A DNA stretch of 64,000 bases. Origin: Pseudobacteriovorax sp. GTDB lineage: Bacteria > Bdellovibrionota_B > Oligoflexia > Oligoflexales > Oligoflexaceae. The notes below the pieces were generated by a model. That model had not been told where the DNA came from. It did no database searches and worked only from the letters and a program-made list of their open reading frames with translations. A program made the position numbers and the translations under genes. Location of the stretch: assembly GCA_013215145.1 (NCBI GenBank), contig JABSRP010000035.1, forward strand, positions 1-64,000, written 5' to 3'. Positions 8,990 through 17,218 of this stretch are shown here, one piece after another (position 1 is the first letter of the stretch; each line of letters begins with the position of its first letter).

Positions 8990-9019
8990 TATCGTATCCT
9001 CAAGAAGGTTAACATAAAG

Positions 9020-9037
9020 TATCTTACCATTAAGATA
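9020..9037. promoter_or_regulatory. Inverted repeat, probable MarR operator 1
   Basis: TATCTTA, four bases, TAAGATA: a perfect 7-bp inverted repeat between the EamA start and the MarR promoter. It shares its TATCTT half-site with the neighbouring repeat at 9042-9059. Confidence 0.65.
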
Positions 9038-9041
9038 AATA

Positions 9042-9059
9042 TATCTTGATGTCAAGATA
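9042..9059. promoter_or_regulatory. Inverted repeat, probable MarR operator 2 over the marR -35
   Basis: TATCTTGA, two bases, TCAAGATA: a perfect 8-bp inverted repeat of the size typical for MarR dimers. It covers TTGATG (9046-9051), which sits 17 bases before TATACT (9069-9074) and forms the likely promoter of the MarR gene. It also contains TTGACA on the minus strand, a possible -35 for the exporter. One bound dimer could repress both genes. Confidence 0.75.
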
Positions 9060-9109
9060 CTGAAGATTTATACTGTAGCTCCAGTTAGTTACAAAAGGGT
9101 AGGGGTCAG

Positions 9110-9622
9110 ATGAATGACGAAATTTCCCAAAATGATGTCGTAGACCTCGCCATGGATCAATGGCGACAGGAAGAACCTTCTCTAGACCCATCCCCGATGG
9201 GTATCACCTCGCGGCTCTTCCAAATTCAAGCAAAGTCGGAAAAGCTTTTTCGACAATACCTAATGTCCTTCGAAATAGGTATTCACGAATTCGACGTTTT
9301 AGCGACGTTGAAGAGGAGTGGTCCTCCGTTTCGTTTATCTCCAACCCAACTTTACAAATCCTCTATGCTGACTTCAGGGGCCATGACCAACCGCATCGAT
9401 AGGTTGGAAAAACAAAGGTTGGTACTTAGGAAAAAAGACCCACAGGATCGAAGGGCGCAATTTGTAGAATTGTCCGCAAAAGGCCATGAGTTGATTTCAG
9501 GAATAATCCCAGATTACTTCCAACAACTCTCCCATTTGCTTTCGCCATTGACAGAGTTTGAACAGACTCAGTTGGCTATACTACTTAGGAAGTTGAACTT
9601 GGGAATTAAGTGGGAAGCCTAA
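9110..9622 (+). CDS. MarR-family transcriptional regulator
   Basis: 170-residue cytoplasmic winged-helix regulator. The DNA-binding domain spans about residues 60-125: the recognition region LTSGAMTNRIDRLEKQRLVLR and the wing DPQDRRAQFVELSAKG fit the MarR consensus (DRR...V.LT..G). Flanking helices would form the dimer interface. The ATG follows an AGGGGT ribosome site. It diverges from an EamA exporter, and two related inverted repeats in the 120-base gap make autoregulation and exporter control likely. The ligand is unknown. Confidence 0.92.
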   Translation: MNDEISQNDVVDLAMDQWRQEEPSLDPSPMGITSRLFQIQAKSEKLFRQYLMSFEIGIHEFDVLATLKRSGPPFRLSPTQLYKSSMLTSGAMTNRIDRLEKQRLVLRKKDPQDRRAQFVELSAKGHELISGIIPDYFQQLSHLLSPLTEFEQTQLAILLRKLNLGIKWEA

Positions 9623-9660
9623 TCTCTGCGAAAGCCATGGTCAAAGTTTTGAATAAGAAA

Positions 9661-10359
9661 CTAGGGAACCAATTCAAAGGGTTGATTTGGATTTAAGTGT
9701 ACGGTTTTAGAAAACGTGTCGATTTGAAATCGTACGACATCGTCTAACTTCATCGGAATCAAACTGTTATGAGTGATTTCGTAGGAGTCCAGAAGTTCAT
9801 TGAAGCAGATGGCTAAACCGATGCCACTTTGCCAAACTTGATTTCTTTTTTAACCCGTGTTGAAGTTTGGAAATTGACGATTAGGATAGTCGGCGATAAC
9901 AGCAGGTGCGCCGGCCAAGACGATTTCCACTCCGGGGAACTGATTGATAGGGCACCGAAGGCGGTTTAAGCAGGTATACCTTGGGGCATAAATACGAGCG
10001 CGATTGCCAGCCTGATAGACGTCTCCCAGAGAACTCGCGAGCTCGGGAGGGATCGCGTTGCATCGACTAATATAGCTGACATCATAGGAGCCATAATTGG
10101 GACTGTTGCCAACACCGATACGTCGGATCTGGATTCCCAAGCCGTTGTTGAGAATTGAGATGTTTTGGGCAAATTTAAGGTCACGTTCGATAGTCTTGGC
10201 GAGCTGTCTGATTTCGAGAGAATCGTTTTTTCGGGCCAAATCATGTGTTTTGGAAGAGAGGAATCGACTTGATAGTTTCATGGCGGCTACCGTTACAATG
10301 CTTAGGACAGCCACAGCGCAAAATAATTCTATCAGAGTCAATCCGGAGTTGCTTTTCAT
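9661..10359 (-). pseudogene. Type IV prepilin-like protein interrupted by an in-frame stop
   Basis: The N-terminus MKSNSG then LTLIELFCAVAVLSIVTVAAMKL is a classic class III signal: short leader, cleavage after Gly, Glu at position 5, one hydrophobic helix. I start at the ATG at 10359, with AAGGA upstream and four bases after the preceding gene's stop; an ATG at 10386 would give an overlong leader. Translation stops at a TAA (9850-9852) after 169 codons. The same frame then stays open for 62 codons, with protein-like sequence such as GIGLAICFNELLDSYEI and LNPNQPFELVP, to a TAG at 9661-9663. Pseudopilin/minor pilin is likely; the protein is truncated by nonsense, or the stop is a sequencing error. 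Confidence 0.7.
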
Positions 10360-10363
10360 AGAT

Positions 10364-11035
10364 CTATGGTCCTTTGCGATAGACATAACTGCTGTGCGAA
10401 CTCAAGTAACGCCGATCCGACTCTCGTAGTGGATGCACATATAGTGATTGAAGAAGCTTAATACCTACATCTGTACCACCACTGATATAATCGTTGCAAG
10501 AGATCGGCTGATCCAAGGCTAAATGGATAAAGCTCAGTTTGATTTCGAGAAAAGCGTGGGGGCTACGCAGAAGACTGTTGGTGTCAGCTCCATTATCTGG
10601 AGTGAATTGGTAACAGTAGCGGATTTCCGTGTCGGTAGCGCTGCTTAAGATTGTGATCGGAGTTTGGCAACGTCCTGCAGCTGCTTGGGCTGTTGTGGAG
10701 TTTAAGAAATTTTGTCTCACTGGATTGGCTAGGCCGGTACCGATATTGCGTTGTGCTATCAACCTGAACCGGCCCGCTTCTGTATTTATATCCGTGTTTA
10801 GAAAGTCCTCTGCAAAACAGCTCCCTGCTGTAAGTTGATTTGCCAATGCTGTCGTTACAATATTTGTTATCTGAGGTACCAAACCCTCTACCTTGGATTG
10901 TTCCTTAGCTCGTTTTTCCAAGTGTTTTGATTGGATGATACTGCGACTTACAAAAGTCGCCGCTATCGCAAGAATTCCTGCGATAATTATTATTTGAAGT
11001 AAGGAAAATCCATCAGATTTGTTTGATTTATTCAA
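10364..11035 (-). CDS. Prepilin-like protein with Gln at position 5
   Basis: 223-residue minor pilin or pseudopilin. The start is a TTG with GGAAGG nine bases upstream. A ten-residue leader (MNKSNKSDG) precedes FSLLQIIIIAGILAIAATFVSR, a prepilin peptidase site plus transmembrane/assembly helix. Position 5 of the mature protein is Gln instead of the near-universal Glu, as seen in some minor pilins and in GspK-type tip pseudopilins. The body has four or more cysteines (SCFAEDF, GRCQTP, RYCYQF, ISCND) that may form disulfides. It is followed by the next prepilin gene after four bases, so the two are one operon. Confidence 0.72.
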   Translation of the reverse strand: MNKSNKSDGFSLLQIIIIAGILAIAATFVSRSIIQSKHLEKRAKEQSKVEGLVPQITNIVTTALANQLTAGSCFAEDFLNTDINTEAGRFRLIAQRNIGTGLANPVRQNFLNSTTAQAAAGRCQTPITILSSATDTEIRYCYQFTPDNGADTNSLLRSPHAFLEIKLSFIHLALDQPISCNDYISGGTDVGIKLLQSLYVHPLRESDRRYLSSHSSYVYRKGP

Positions 11036-11261
11036 TATTTTTAGCCTTCCGTTCTAAATAAGCCTTCGGAAAATAGGGTTTTGACCTAAAGAAATAACTT
11101 TATCAACTTATGAAATCAGATATAGTGCCAATTTTTAGAATAGATTAGCCGCCGGTGTTAAATATAGGGTTGATTATAGAATCGATATTAGCTGCTTAAG
11201 ATAGATACTCATTAATTCATTTGAATCATACGAAAAGAACCTAGGACCAACCGGAGTAAAA

Positions 11262-12035
11262 ATGAAATTAGGTTTTAGAGAGGCAGGAAACTCGACAGTT
11301 TTCGCAATGCTACTTATAGGTTTGGGTGCAGGAACTACCATAGCCACCCAATCGATTCGTTCGAATCAGTACAATCAGTCAATTCATCGCGAGATTGTTT
11401 TAGCAAAAGCAGAGCAACTAAACCTGAATGCCATTACGTTGCTCGCTGATGCAAAACCCTCAGCCCTTACAGCGAATCGCATTGCGGCTGATGTAAACGC
11501 TTTTACGGCGAGTAGCCATAATAGGTTTGTCTTAAATCAAGGGGATTTACTCTTTACCCAGAGACTTAACCTTATGAGTAGTCAGGCAGTCTCCCAGCAG
11601 ATGGCAGCGACGTCCACTACATTTAACAATAATTCTGTTACAACTCGACTTGGACTAGTTAGGCAGTATGATCTTGCAGGGACTAGCTTTTGGGAGGTAG
11701 AGGCAAGAACAAGGTTCGCCTATGCCTCAGGTAAATTTATCCAGAAGGCAACAAAAGCCCGCATACCGTTGACGATTACTACAGTGCCAAACCCATCGAA
11801 CCCTACAGCCTCAGCAGGGAATACAGGAAATCCGCAGGCAAATAATAACATGCAAAATCAGTCCAACAACTGTAATGGGCCCATGACACCAGGAAATAGT
11901 AGCCCGTCGTCTAATGATGGTAATGCTAGCGCAAATGCTAACGCCCAGGGCAACAATACCTCAACTGGTACTCATGCGAGCAATACCAATGGTATGGCGA
12001 CCTCGGGCTCATGTGCCTCCGCTAGCTCGAACTGA
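11262..12035 (+). CDS. Envelope protein with pilin-like N-terminus and Asn/Ser-rich tail
   Basis: 257 residues. The leader MKLGFREAG is followed by NSTVFAMLLIGLGAGTTIATQS, a prepilin-like cleavage site and hydrophobic helix without the Glu5, reminiscent of PilX-type minor pilins. Residues about 40-170 look globular. Residues about 175-257 are a low-complexity Asn/Ser/Gly/Thr/Ala tail with a few cysteines, suited to an extended surface linker. CGGAG precedes the ATG by five bases. It diverges from the two prepilin genes at 9.7-11.0 kb across 226 bases and probably belongs to the same assembly system. Exact role unknown. Confidence 0.6.
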   Translation: MKLGFREAGNSTVFAMLLIGLGAGTTIATQSIRSNQYNQSIHREIVLAKAEQLNLNAITLLADAKPSALTANRIAADVNAFTASSHNRFVLNQGDLLFTQRLNLMSSQAVSQQMAATSTTFNNNSVTTRLGLVRQYDLAGTSFWEVEARTRFAYASGKFIQKATKARIPLTITTVPNPSNPTASAGNTGNPQANNNMQNQSNNCNGPMTPGNSSPSSNDGNASANANAQGNNTSTGTHASNTNGMATSGSCASASSN

Positions 12036-12044
12036 TAGCAGCTC

Positions 12045-12068
12045 TTTTATCAAAAGATGTTGATAAAA
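12045..12068. terminator. AT-rich hairpin between convergent genes
   Basis: TTTTATCAA, six bases, TTGATAAAA: a perfect 9-bp stem between two convergent genes. It could act as a bidirectional terminator but is AT-rich and weak. Confidence 0.4.
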
Positions 12069-12102
12069 TGCGAAGGGATTAGCTTCGATGTTCGCTTAAG
12101 TT

Positions 12103-13199
12103 CTAAGTTGGCTCACCCAAGAAATCTACCTTAGTGATGAGGCCGTTTATCACGGTATAAATGGCTACCACCTGGGATGGTGACGTCACAGCATTGTAAG
12201 TGATTTCTTTATCAATGACGAAGTTATCAATGGTCTGACGATTTGGGGTCAATGCCTCCAGCTTAGGGAACTTGGAAAAAAGTTTACCATAAACGTCTTT
12301 TAGCTTGGCGTGACCCTTTATCTCTATGGGTCTACCATTATAGGTAAAGCTAATTTCTGCCTCAGGATGATAGTAGCTAAGGAACTGGTCGATATCTCCC
12401 CGATTATAAGCCTCGACTTGTTTTTGGACCACTAGTGCCGGCGGCCAGTCTTTTTGCTTTTGGCTATAAAAGCTACGAATCGTTGCCAGGCGTTCAGCAT
12501 ACCTTTGATTCCAAGGTCCATAGTAAGGTAAATAGGATACCTCGATCGCGTCGAAAGTACTTTTTGCTTTGGTCTCTAAACCCGCCAAAGCTAATGCTTG
12601 GGAATAAAAATGCCCACCTTTTGCTTTCGGCTCTTTGTAGGTTTCCCAGGCTTTGACAGATATCTCACCGAATGCCTTAGCTTCAGTTAAATACCCAGAA
12701 ACCAATAGTTGAAAGCCATACTCTGATGCTCCAACGCCAATGGAGAAATTACCCATAGCGAGCCCTTTGCTTCTTAGCTCTACACCGAGCAGATATTGCT
12801 GGAAGTAGTGACCACCATGGTAGGCAATCTCATTGCGTAAAAAGTTGAGAAACCAGGGATCAAGTTGCGTCGCTTCTGGAATGAGGCTCGATAGTATGTT
12901 TACGGCCTTGGCCTTTTCCTTAGCTTCGTGGAAGGACGTTTCAAATTGGGCGAGATCTGCTGACAAGACGATATGAATAGCTTTAATATAAGGACTGTTT
13001 GGATATTTCTTTAGTAGAGGCTTAATGGCACGAAGCCGTTTTTAATGTCTTTACCAGGTATATCTTTGAGGGCTAACTCGTATGCTGCTCTAGTTTCTTC
13101 TTTGAGAAACAAGCCTTCGTACTTCTTTTTCTTAGCTGATGCTTGTGATAGAAAACTCACAGTTAATAGCGCTGTGAGGTAAAAAAATTTTCGTAGCAT
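12103..13199 (-). pseudogene. Secreted protein with C-terminal NTF2/SnoaL-like domain, split by a frameshift
   Basis: Two reading frames make one protein. The upstream frame (13199 to 13011) encodes a clear signal peptide, MLRKFFYLTALLTVSFLSQASA, then a basic helical start. The downstream frame (open from about 13046, no good start of its own, ending at 12103) continues with RAIKPLLKKYPNSPYIKAI and a helical, TPR-like region. It ends in an NTF2/SnoaL-like domain (VVQKQVEAYNRGDIDQFLSYY, then HPEAEISFTYNG). Adding one base to the run of five A on the coding strand (13039-13043) joins the frames exactly, giving about 365 residues. Without it only a 62-residue stub is secreted. Confidence 0.72.
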
Positions 13200-13466
13200 T
13201 AGGTTTGTCTCACTTCTTCCTTATTTCTAAATAAATTTATCAATGCGTTCATTGATACCTAATAAATGACGTGCTACATCAGTATCTATTTCACAAAAAA
13301 TTTAATTTCCTGAAATGATTAGGGTTTTGATGGACTGTGAGTTGGCGGCTGGAGTTTTTTACCCAGGTGTCTATAAAACAATTCGGACTTTTCCGTAATG
13401 CATTGGTCTTTCATTGGTTTGCTCGCAGGTTCATGGATAAAGTTTTAGAAATCGATGGCTTCTTTA

Positions 13467-14027
13467 TTATTTACGGATATGAGGATACCTCTCTTTGTCG
13501 TCCAGGTTTAGGATGAGATGCCTTAGCTTTTCGATTGCGGACTCCAGCGCCTTGGGATCTTGGGTTTGTAGAAACATAAGATGATTGCGTATATAGTGAT
13601 CTAGGTCGTCCTCTGTTAGTTCAAGATCTTCTAGGGTCTTCAGTTTTATGGTTTTCATATCTTCAGTAGTCTCATAATCCATCGGATTCTGTAAGCCTAG
13701 ATAAAAATTGACCCGGGGGGTTGGATTTATCTCGAGAACAATAAGTCGATTTACAAAGGGGGATCCATCTTTTCGGTAGTTGATTAACTCACAAAATATC
13801 GGCCTACCAGACTCCAGCCTTGTGCGCATATAATTCTGAATGGCCTCAGGAGTTTTGTCTGCCTGTAGAAACTTGCAGCTATGGCCAATGGCATCGTTCT
13901 TTGTGAAGCCTGTTTTTTCGACAAAGTGAGGATTCACATAACTTAGTATTCGTGTGTCTCCGTCTGCTAGTGTCAAAGAGAAGCTGCAGCTTTCACCTAC
14001 TGATTGATATTGATCAATCAAACCCAT
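13467..14027 (-). CDS. Short LOV-domain blue-light photoreceptor
   Basis: 186-residue soluble protein made of one PAS/LOV domain (about 10-115) and a helical C-terminus. The flavin-adduct motif GHSCKFLQ contains the conserved Cys51 of the LOV consensus GxNCRFLQ. NYRKDGSPFVN (83-93) and YLGLQ (109-113) supply the usual FMN-contacting Asn83, Asn93 and Gln113. By family knowledge such proteins bind FMN and form a cysteinyl adduct in blue light. Residues 120-186 are helical and could form the output or dimer interface; no kinase, GGDEF or DNA-binding domain is present. GGAG precedes the ATG. It diverges from a 7TMR-DISM kinase gene 162 bases away, a possible signalling partner. Confidence 0.82.
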   Translation of the reverse strand: MGLIDQYQSVGESCSFSLTLADGDTRILSYVNPHFVEKTGFTKNDAIGHSCKFLQADKTPEAIQNYMRTRLESGRPIFCELINYRKDGSPFVNRLIVLEINPTPRVNFYLGLQNPMDYETTEDMKTIKLKTLEDLELTEDDLDHYIRNHLMFLQTQDPKALESAIEKLRHLILNLDDKERYPHIRK

Positions 14028-14189
14028 GATTTACTCCATTTTTGATAGTGGTCATCTATTATTATGCACTAAACCCGTATCTTAAAAAACGGTCAAAAAC
14101 TTACTTTATAACAGAAAGTTTTAAGATAGCTTAATGTCTAGAATCACTTGCCGATAGCATAGATAGACTGCCCACAAAAGGTTTAACGG

Positions 14190-16856
14190 GTGAGAATACT
14201 ACGACTCACGACATTAGCAATCCTCCTTAGTTTTTTTATGCAAGGCCTCAGGGTATATGCTTGCGTAGAAAAGGCTTTTTGCGATCTTTCCCAAGTAAAT
14301 TGGAATGAGGAGCCGGTGAAAGAGCTTGCGGGGGAATGGGCTTTTTACTGGGGAGATTTACTAGGTCCCGAGTCGTTTGTTTCGTCCATACAACCCACAG
14401 GGTACCTAACCCTACCAGCAGACTGGGTAGGGCTTCAAGTTGGCGAATCGAAGCTTACTGAGAACGGTCATGCTACTTATTTTATGGAGTTCGATCTTGC
14501 TGAGTCTATTCCGCTTAGTCTTTATATCCCTCAATTATCCTCTGCGAGTCGCGTTTTTCTCAATGGTGAGCTTGTGAATAAGGTGGGGCAGGTAGGGACG
14601 GATCACGAAACAGAAATCCCAGCAAAATCTACCTTTGTGAAGACTGTTATACCCCGAACAGGAAAGAATCAACTCGTTGTACAGCTCTCAAATTACTCGT
14701 ACTATTATGCAGGGACAGGTGAAAACATCCTAATTGGGATTCCTGAAGATATTGCCAAAATGCGCAGTACCGCAGTATTAAAAGATGCTGTGGTTTTTGG
14801 AGCCATCTTGATTATGGTCTTTTATCACGCCTACCTCTGGTGGCTCCGTCGCACTAGGATCTCGCCGCTCCATTACGGTTTGTTTTGTTTGGCCATTGGA
14901 TTACGATCTACCGTGGCAGGCGAAGGAGATTTGTTTAATCTGGTGTTTCCTTCAACTCTATTTGAATTGCAGTATAAAATTGAATTCCTCGGTTTCGCGT
15001 TTGCTGTTGGCACAATAGCGATGATGGTGCGATACCTATACCCTCATGAATTTGGTCGCAAGTTTATCTATATTTGTGCTGGATTCCCATTTTTTTGGTC
15101 GTTTATGATATTAGTCACCAATGCAAATATTTATCCGAGGCTTCTTACGACTTTTCAAGTCTTTACGATTGGTGTTGGTTTCACTATGATATTTGGCATC
15201 ATCCGCGCTTCTTTGAACAAACGAGAGGGTGCCAAACATTTCTTAGTTGGATTTGGCATTTTTTGGGTCTGCGCGTTAAATGATTTATTGGACTCTCTTG
15301 CCATCACAGAGTCTGTTCCTTTGTCCCATTTTGGTCTATTTGGCTTTGTCCTTATGCAATCATTAATTCTATCGCTAAGGTTCGATCGCGCTTATGATCG
15401 TGCCGAATTTGCTGAACGGGAAGTGAGAAGCTTAAACCAAGACCTGGAAGCCAAGGTGGCCCAGCGAACCAACGAAATCAATACCATACTCTCAAACGTT
15501 CAGTCGGCGTTTTTGGCAATTGACCGCAATGGGCAAGTCATGCCAGGATTCACAGCTTCCTGCCGACGTCTCTTTGAATCTGGTATCGAAGCGGGAGATA
15601 GCTTTGTTTCGCTACTTGATCTTAGTCCTAAAGATGCCGTTCAAATGGAGCTTGCCATCGAGCAAATTTTTGACGATATGCTCCCTACTGAAGTTTGTTT
15701 GGCGCAACTCAATCCTCGTGTAGAAAGTGGGTCTCACACCTTGAGTCTTAGTGGGTCTGTCATACGCTCCAAGGAAAGCCAGACTATTGAGGCCATCTTA
15801 CTTACGATTACTGACGCCACCTTGCTCGATGCCGTGGAAACCAAAAATGATCATAACGAGATGTTACTGAATATCCTCCAGCAGCGCGAGGCCTTCATGC
15901 ATTTCCTTCATGACTTTCATAGTGATATTGCCCGCGCTTGCCAGGCAGCTAGTAAAGGCGATAACCCTCACGTTCGATCTGTCCTTCATACCATAAAAGG
16001 AAATCTTGGGTCCTTTGGTCTTAAGCAAACGGCACAGCTTGTGCATCATATCGAGGACGAAAACGTCATCGACATTCCCTTAATTAAATCCATAGAAGAA
16101 AACCTAGAAAAAACCCTACAGGAAAATGCCGCCATTCTCCAAATCGGAGGTGACGACAGACATAAACTATTGGTGAATGAAAACGAAATCCTCTATCTTA
16201 AGCAGACTGTTGAGAACTTGATCGATGGGCCTGGTAAACAGCAAATAGTAGCTGGGGTTGATCGCCTTATGAGTCGCCCTATCGGGGTATATTTAGGGCC
16301 GATCAAACGATCGGCGGAGCAGTGGTCTCATGATTTAGGCAAGCATGTAAATATTGTTATCGAAGGGGCTGGAGTTCGGGTACAGCCTCACTTAGTGAGT
16401 CTACTAAGAAACATGGTCCATCTTGTGCGCAATGCCATAGATCATGGAATTGAATTACCCAGTGGTCGAGGAGATAAGCCTGAGACGGCTATGATTCGCA
16501 TGTCTTTCACGCGAATGAACCAAGATCTTGAAATCGTGGTGGAGGACGACGGCGCTGGCTTAAACACAGAAAAAATCCGAGCCAAGGCGGTATCAACGGG
16601 AATTATTAGTGCAGATCAGTCCATGTCCATGAGTCGGAACGAGATTTTTCAGCTTATTTTTCATCCTCAATTCTCAACCGCTGAGCAGACCTCACATTTG
16701 TCTGGACGAGGGGTTGGTATGTTTTCGGTTCAAGAGGAGGTCGTACGCTGTGGTGGTGACATCAGGGTGGAAAGTCGCGAGGGGATGGGTGCTGTCATGC
16801 GCATCCAGGTTCCCCATGCGGTTCCCGAGGATGACGTGATTGAGGGAGCTGCTTGA
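14190..16856 (+). CDS. 7TMR-DISM sensor kinase with Hpt and CheA-like ATPase domains
   Basis: 888 residues. A signal peptide (1-24) precedes a periplasmic 7TMR-DISM extracellular domain (about 30-190) that typically binds carbohydrates or other small ligands. Seven membrane helices follow (about 200-400), then a coiled coil, a degenerate PAS-like region (about 430-540) and an Hpt helical bundle with phospho-acceptor His600 in HTIKGNLGSFG. The C-terminal ATPase (about 690-880) has a CheA-type N box LVRNAIDHGIE, DDGAGL and GRGVGM. It lacks DHp, CheW-like and receiver domains, so the ATPase probably phosphorylates its own Hpt and passes phosphate to an unlinked regulator. The GTG start has AAAGG eight bases upstream. 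It diverges from the LOV gene. Confidence 0.88.
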   Translation: MRILRLTTLAILLSFFMQGLRVYACVEKAFCDLSQVNWNEEPVKELAGEWAFYWGDLLGPESFVSSIQPTGYLTLPADWVGLQVGESKLTENGHATYFMEFDLAESIPLSLYIPQLSSASRVFLNGELVNKVGQVGTDHETEIPAKSTFVKTVIPRTGKNQLVVQLSNYSYYYAGTGENILIGIPEDIAKMRSTAVLKDAVVFGAILIMVFYHAYLWWLRRTRISPLHYGLFCLAIGLRSTVAGEGDLFNLVFPSTLFELQYKIEFLGFAFAVGTIAMMVRYLYPHEFGRKFIYICAGFPFFWSFMILVTNANIYPRLLTTFQVFTIGVGFTMIFGIIRASLNKREGAKHFLVGFGIFWVCALNDLLDSLAITESVPLSHFGLFGFVLMQSLILSLRFDRAYDRAEFAEREVRSLNQDLEAKVAQRTNEINTILSNVQSAFLAIDRNGQVMPGFTASCRRLFESGIEAGDSFVSLLDLSPKDAVQMELAIEQIFDDMLPTEVCLAQLNPRVESGSHTLSLSGSVIRSKESQTIEAILLTITDATLLDAVETKNDHNEMLLNILQQREAFMHFLHDFHSDIARACQAASKGDNPHVRSVLHTIKGNLGSFGLKQTAQLVHHIEDENVIDIPLIKSIEENLEKTLQENAAILQIGGDDRHKLLVNENEILYLKQTVENLIDGPGKQQIVAGVDRLMSRPIGVYLGPIKRSAEQWSHDLGKHVNIVIEGAGVRVQPHLVSLLRNMVHLVRNAIDHGIELPSGRGDKPETAMIRMSFTRMNQDLEIVVEDDGAGLNTEKIRAKAVSTGIISADQSMSMSRNEIFQLIFHPQFSTAEQTSHLSGRGVGMFSVQEEVVRCGGDIRVESREGMGAVMRIQVPHAVPEDDVIEGAA

Positions 16857-16909
16857 ATCCTGAGCCAGATCTCTTTCTCCTTTCCTTTGTTTAGTTTGTT
16901 CTTACCAGA

Positions 16910-17003
16910 CGCGGCCTGCAATCGCTTTAGCTACAACCTCTCGAGTTACCTCATTCATGCCGAGCGACTCTATGGAGTGGTACCTGATTGAAATTATTAG
17001 GTT
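16910..17003 (-). pseudogene. Possible 3' gene fragment
   Basis: An open minus-strand stretch ends at TAA (16910-16912) and encodes IRYHSIESLGMNEVTREVVAKA, then IAGRVW. The C-terminus looks protein-like and resembles the tails of some acyl-CoA-handling enzymes, but there is no start or upstream body. It may be a decayed gene end. The rest of 16857-17218 holds the 24-bp tandem repeat and AT-rich promoter-like sequence. Confidence 0.25.
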
Positions 17004-17033
17004 ATATGACTTGAATATAAATAATAACAAATA

Positions 17034-17081
17034 TTACTATGTATAAATTGACATATTTTACTATGTATAAATTGACATATT
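17034..17081. repeat. Two perfect tandem copies of a 24-bp unit
   Basis: Copies at 17034-17057 and 17058-17081 are identical. Each contains TATGTATAAATTGACATATT, so each supplies a TTGACA -35-like element (17048-17053 and 17072-17077). The block lies about 140 bases upstream of the cotH-like gene and may be its promoter or a regulator site. Confidence 0.85.
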
Positions 17082-17218
17082 TTAAAAATTTGTTAAAGTC
17101 TTGCTTCAAAACTTTAAACGTTTGGTCAATTCGATCTCTGACTGTTGCTCAGCGTTTGTACCAAGCCTGATACACATGTACACAACTGATTTTTTAAATA
17201 TAGCCCACGAGGATTAAA

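Noticed and set aside
8990..9055. N-terminal extension of the EamA transporter to a TTG at 9055
   Set aside because: It would start inside a perfect regulator inverted repeat and has no ribosome site, while GTG at 8989 has a good one.
13039..13043. Programmed -1 frameshift in the NTF2-like gene
   Set aside because: In frame the site reads T AAA AAC; P-site re-pairing would place a lysine tRNA on TAA, which is poor. No clear stimulatory structure was seen. Mutation or error is simpler.
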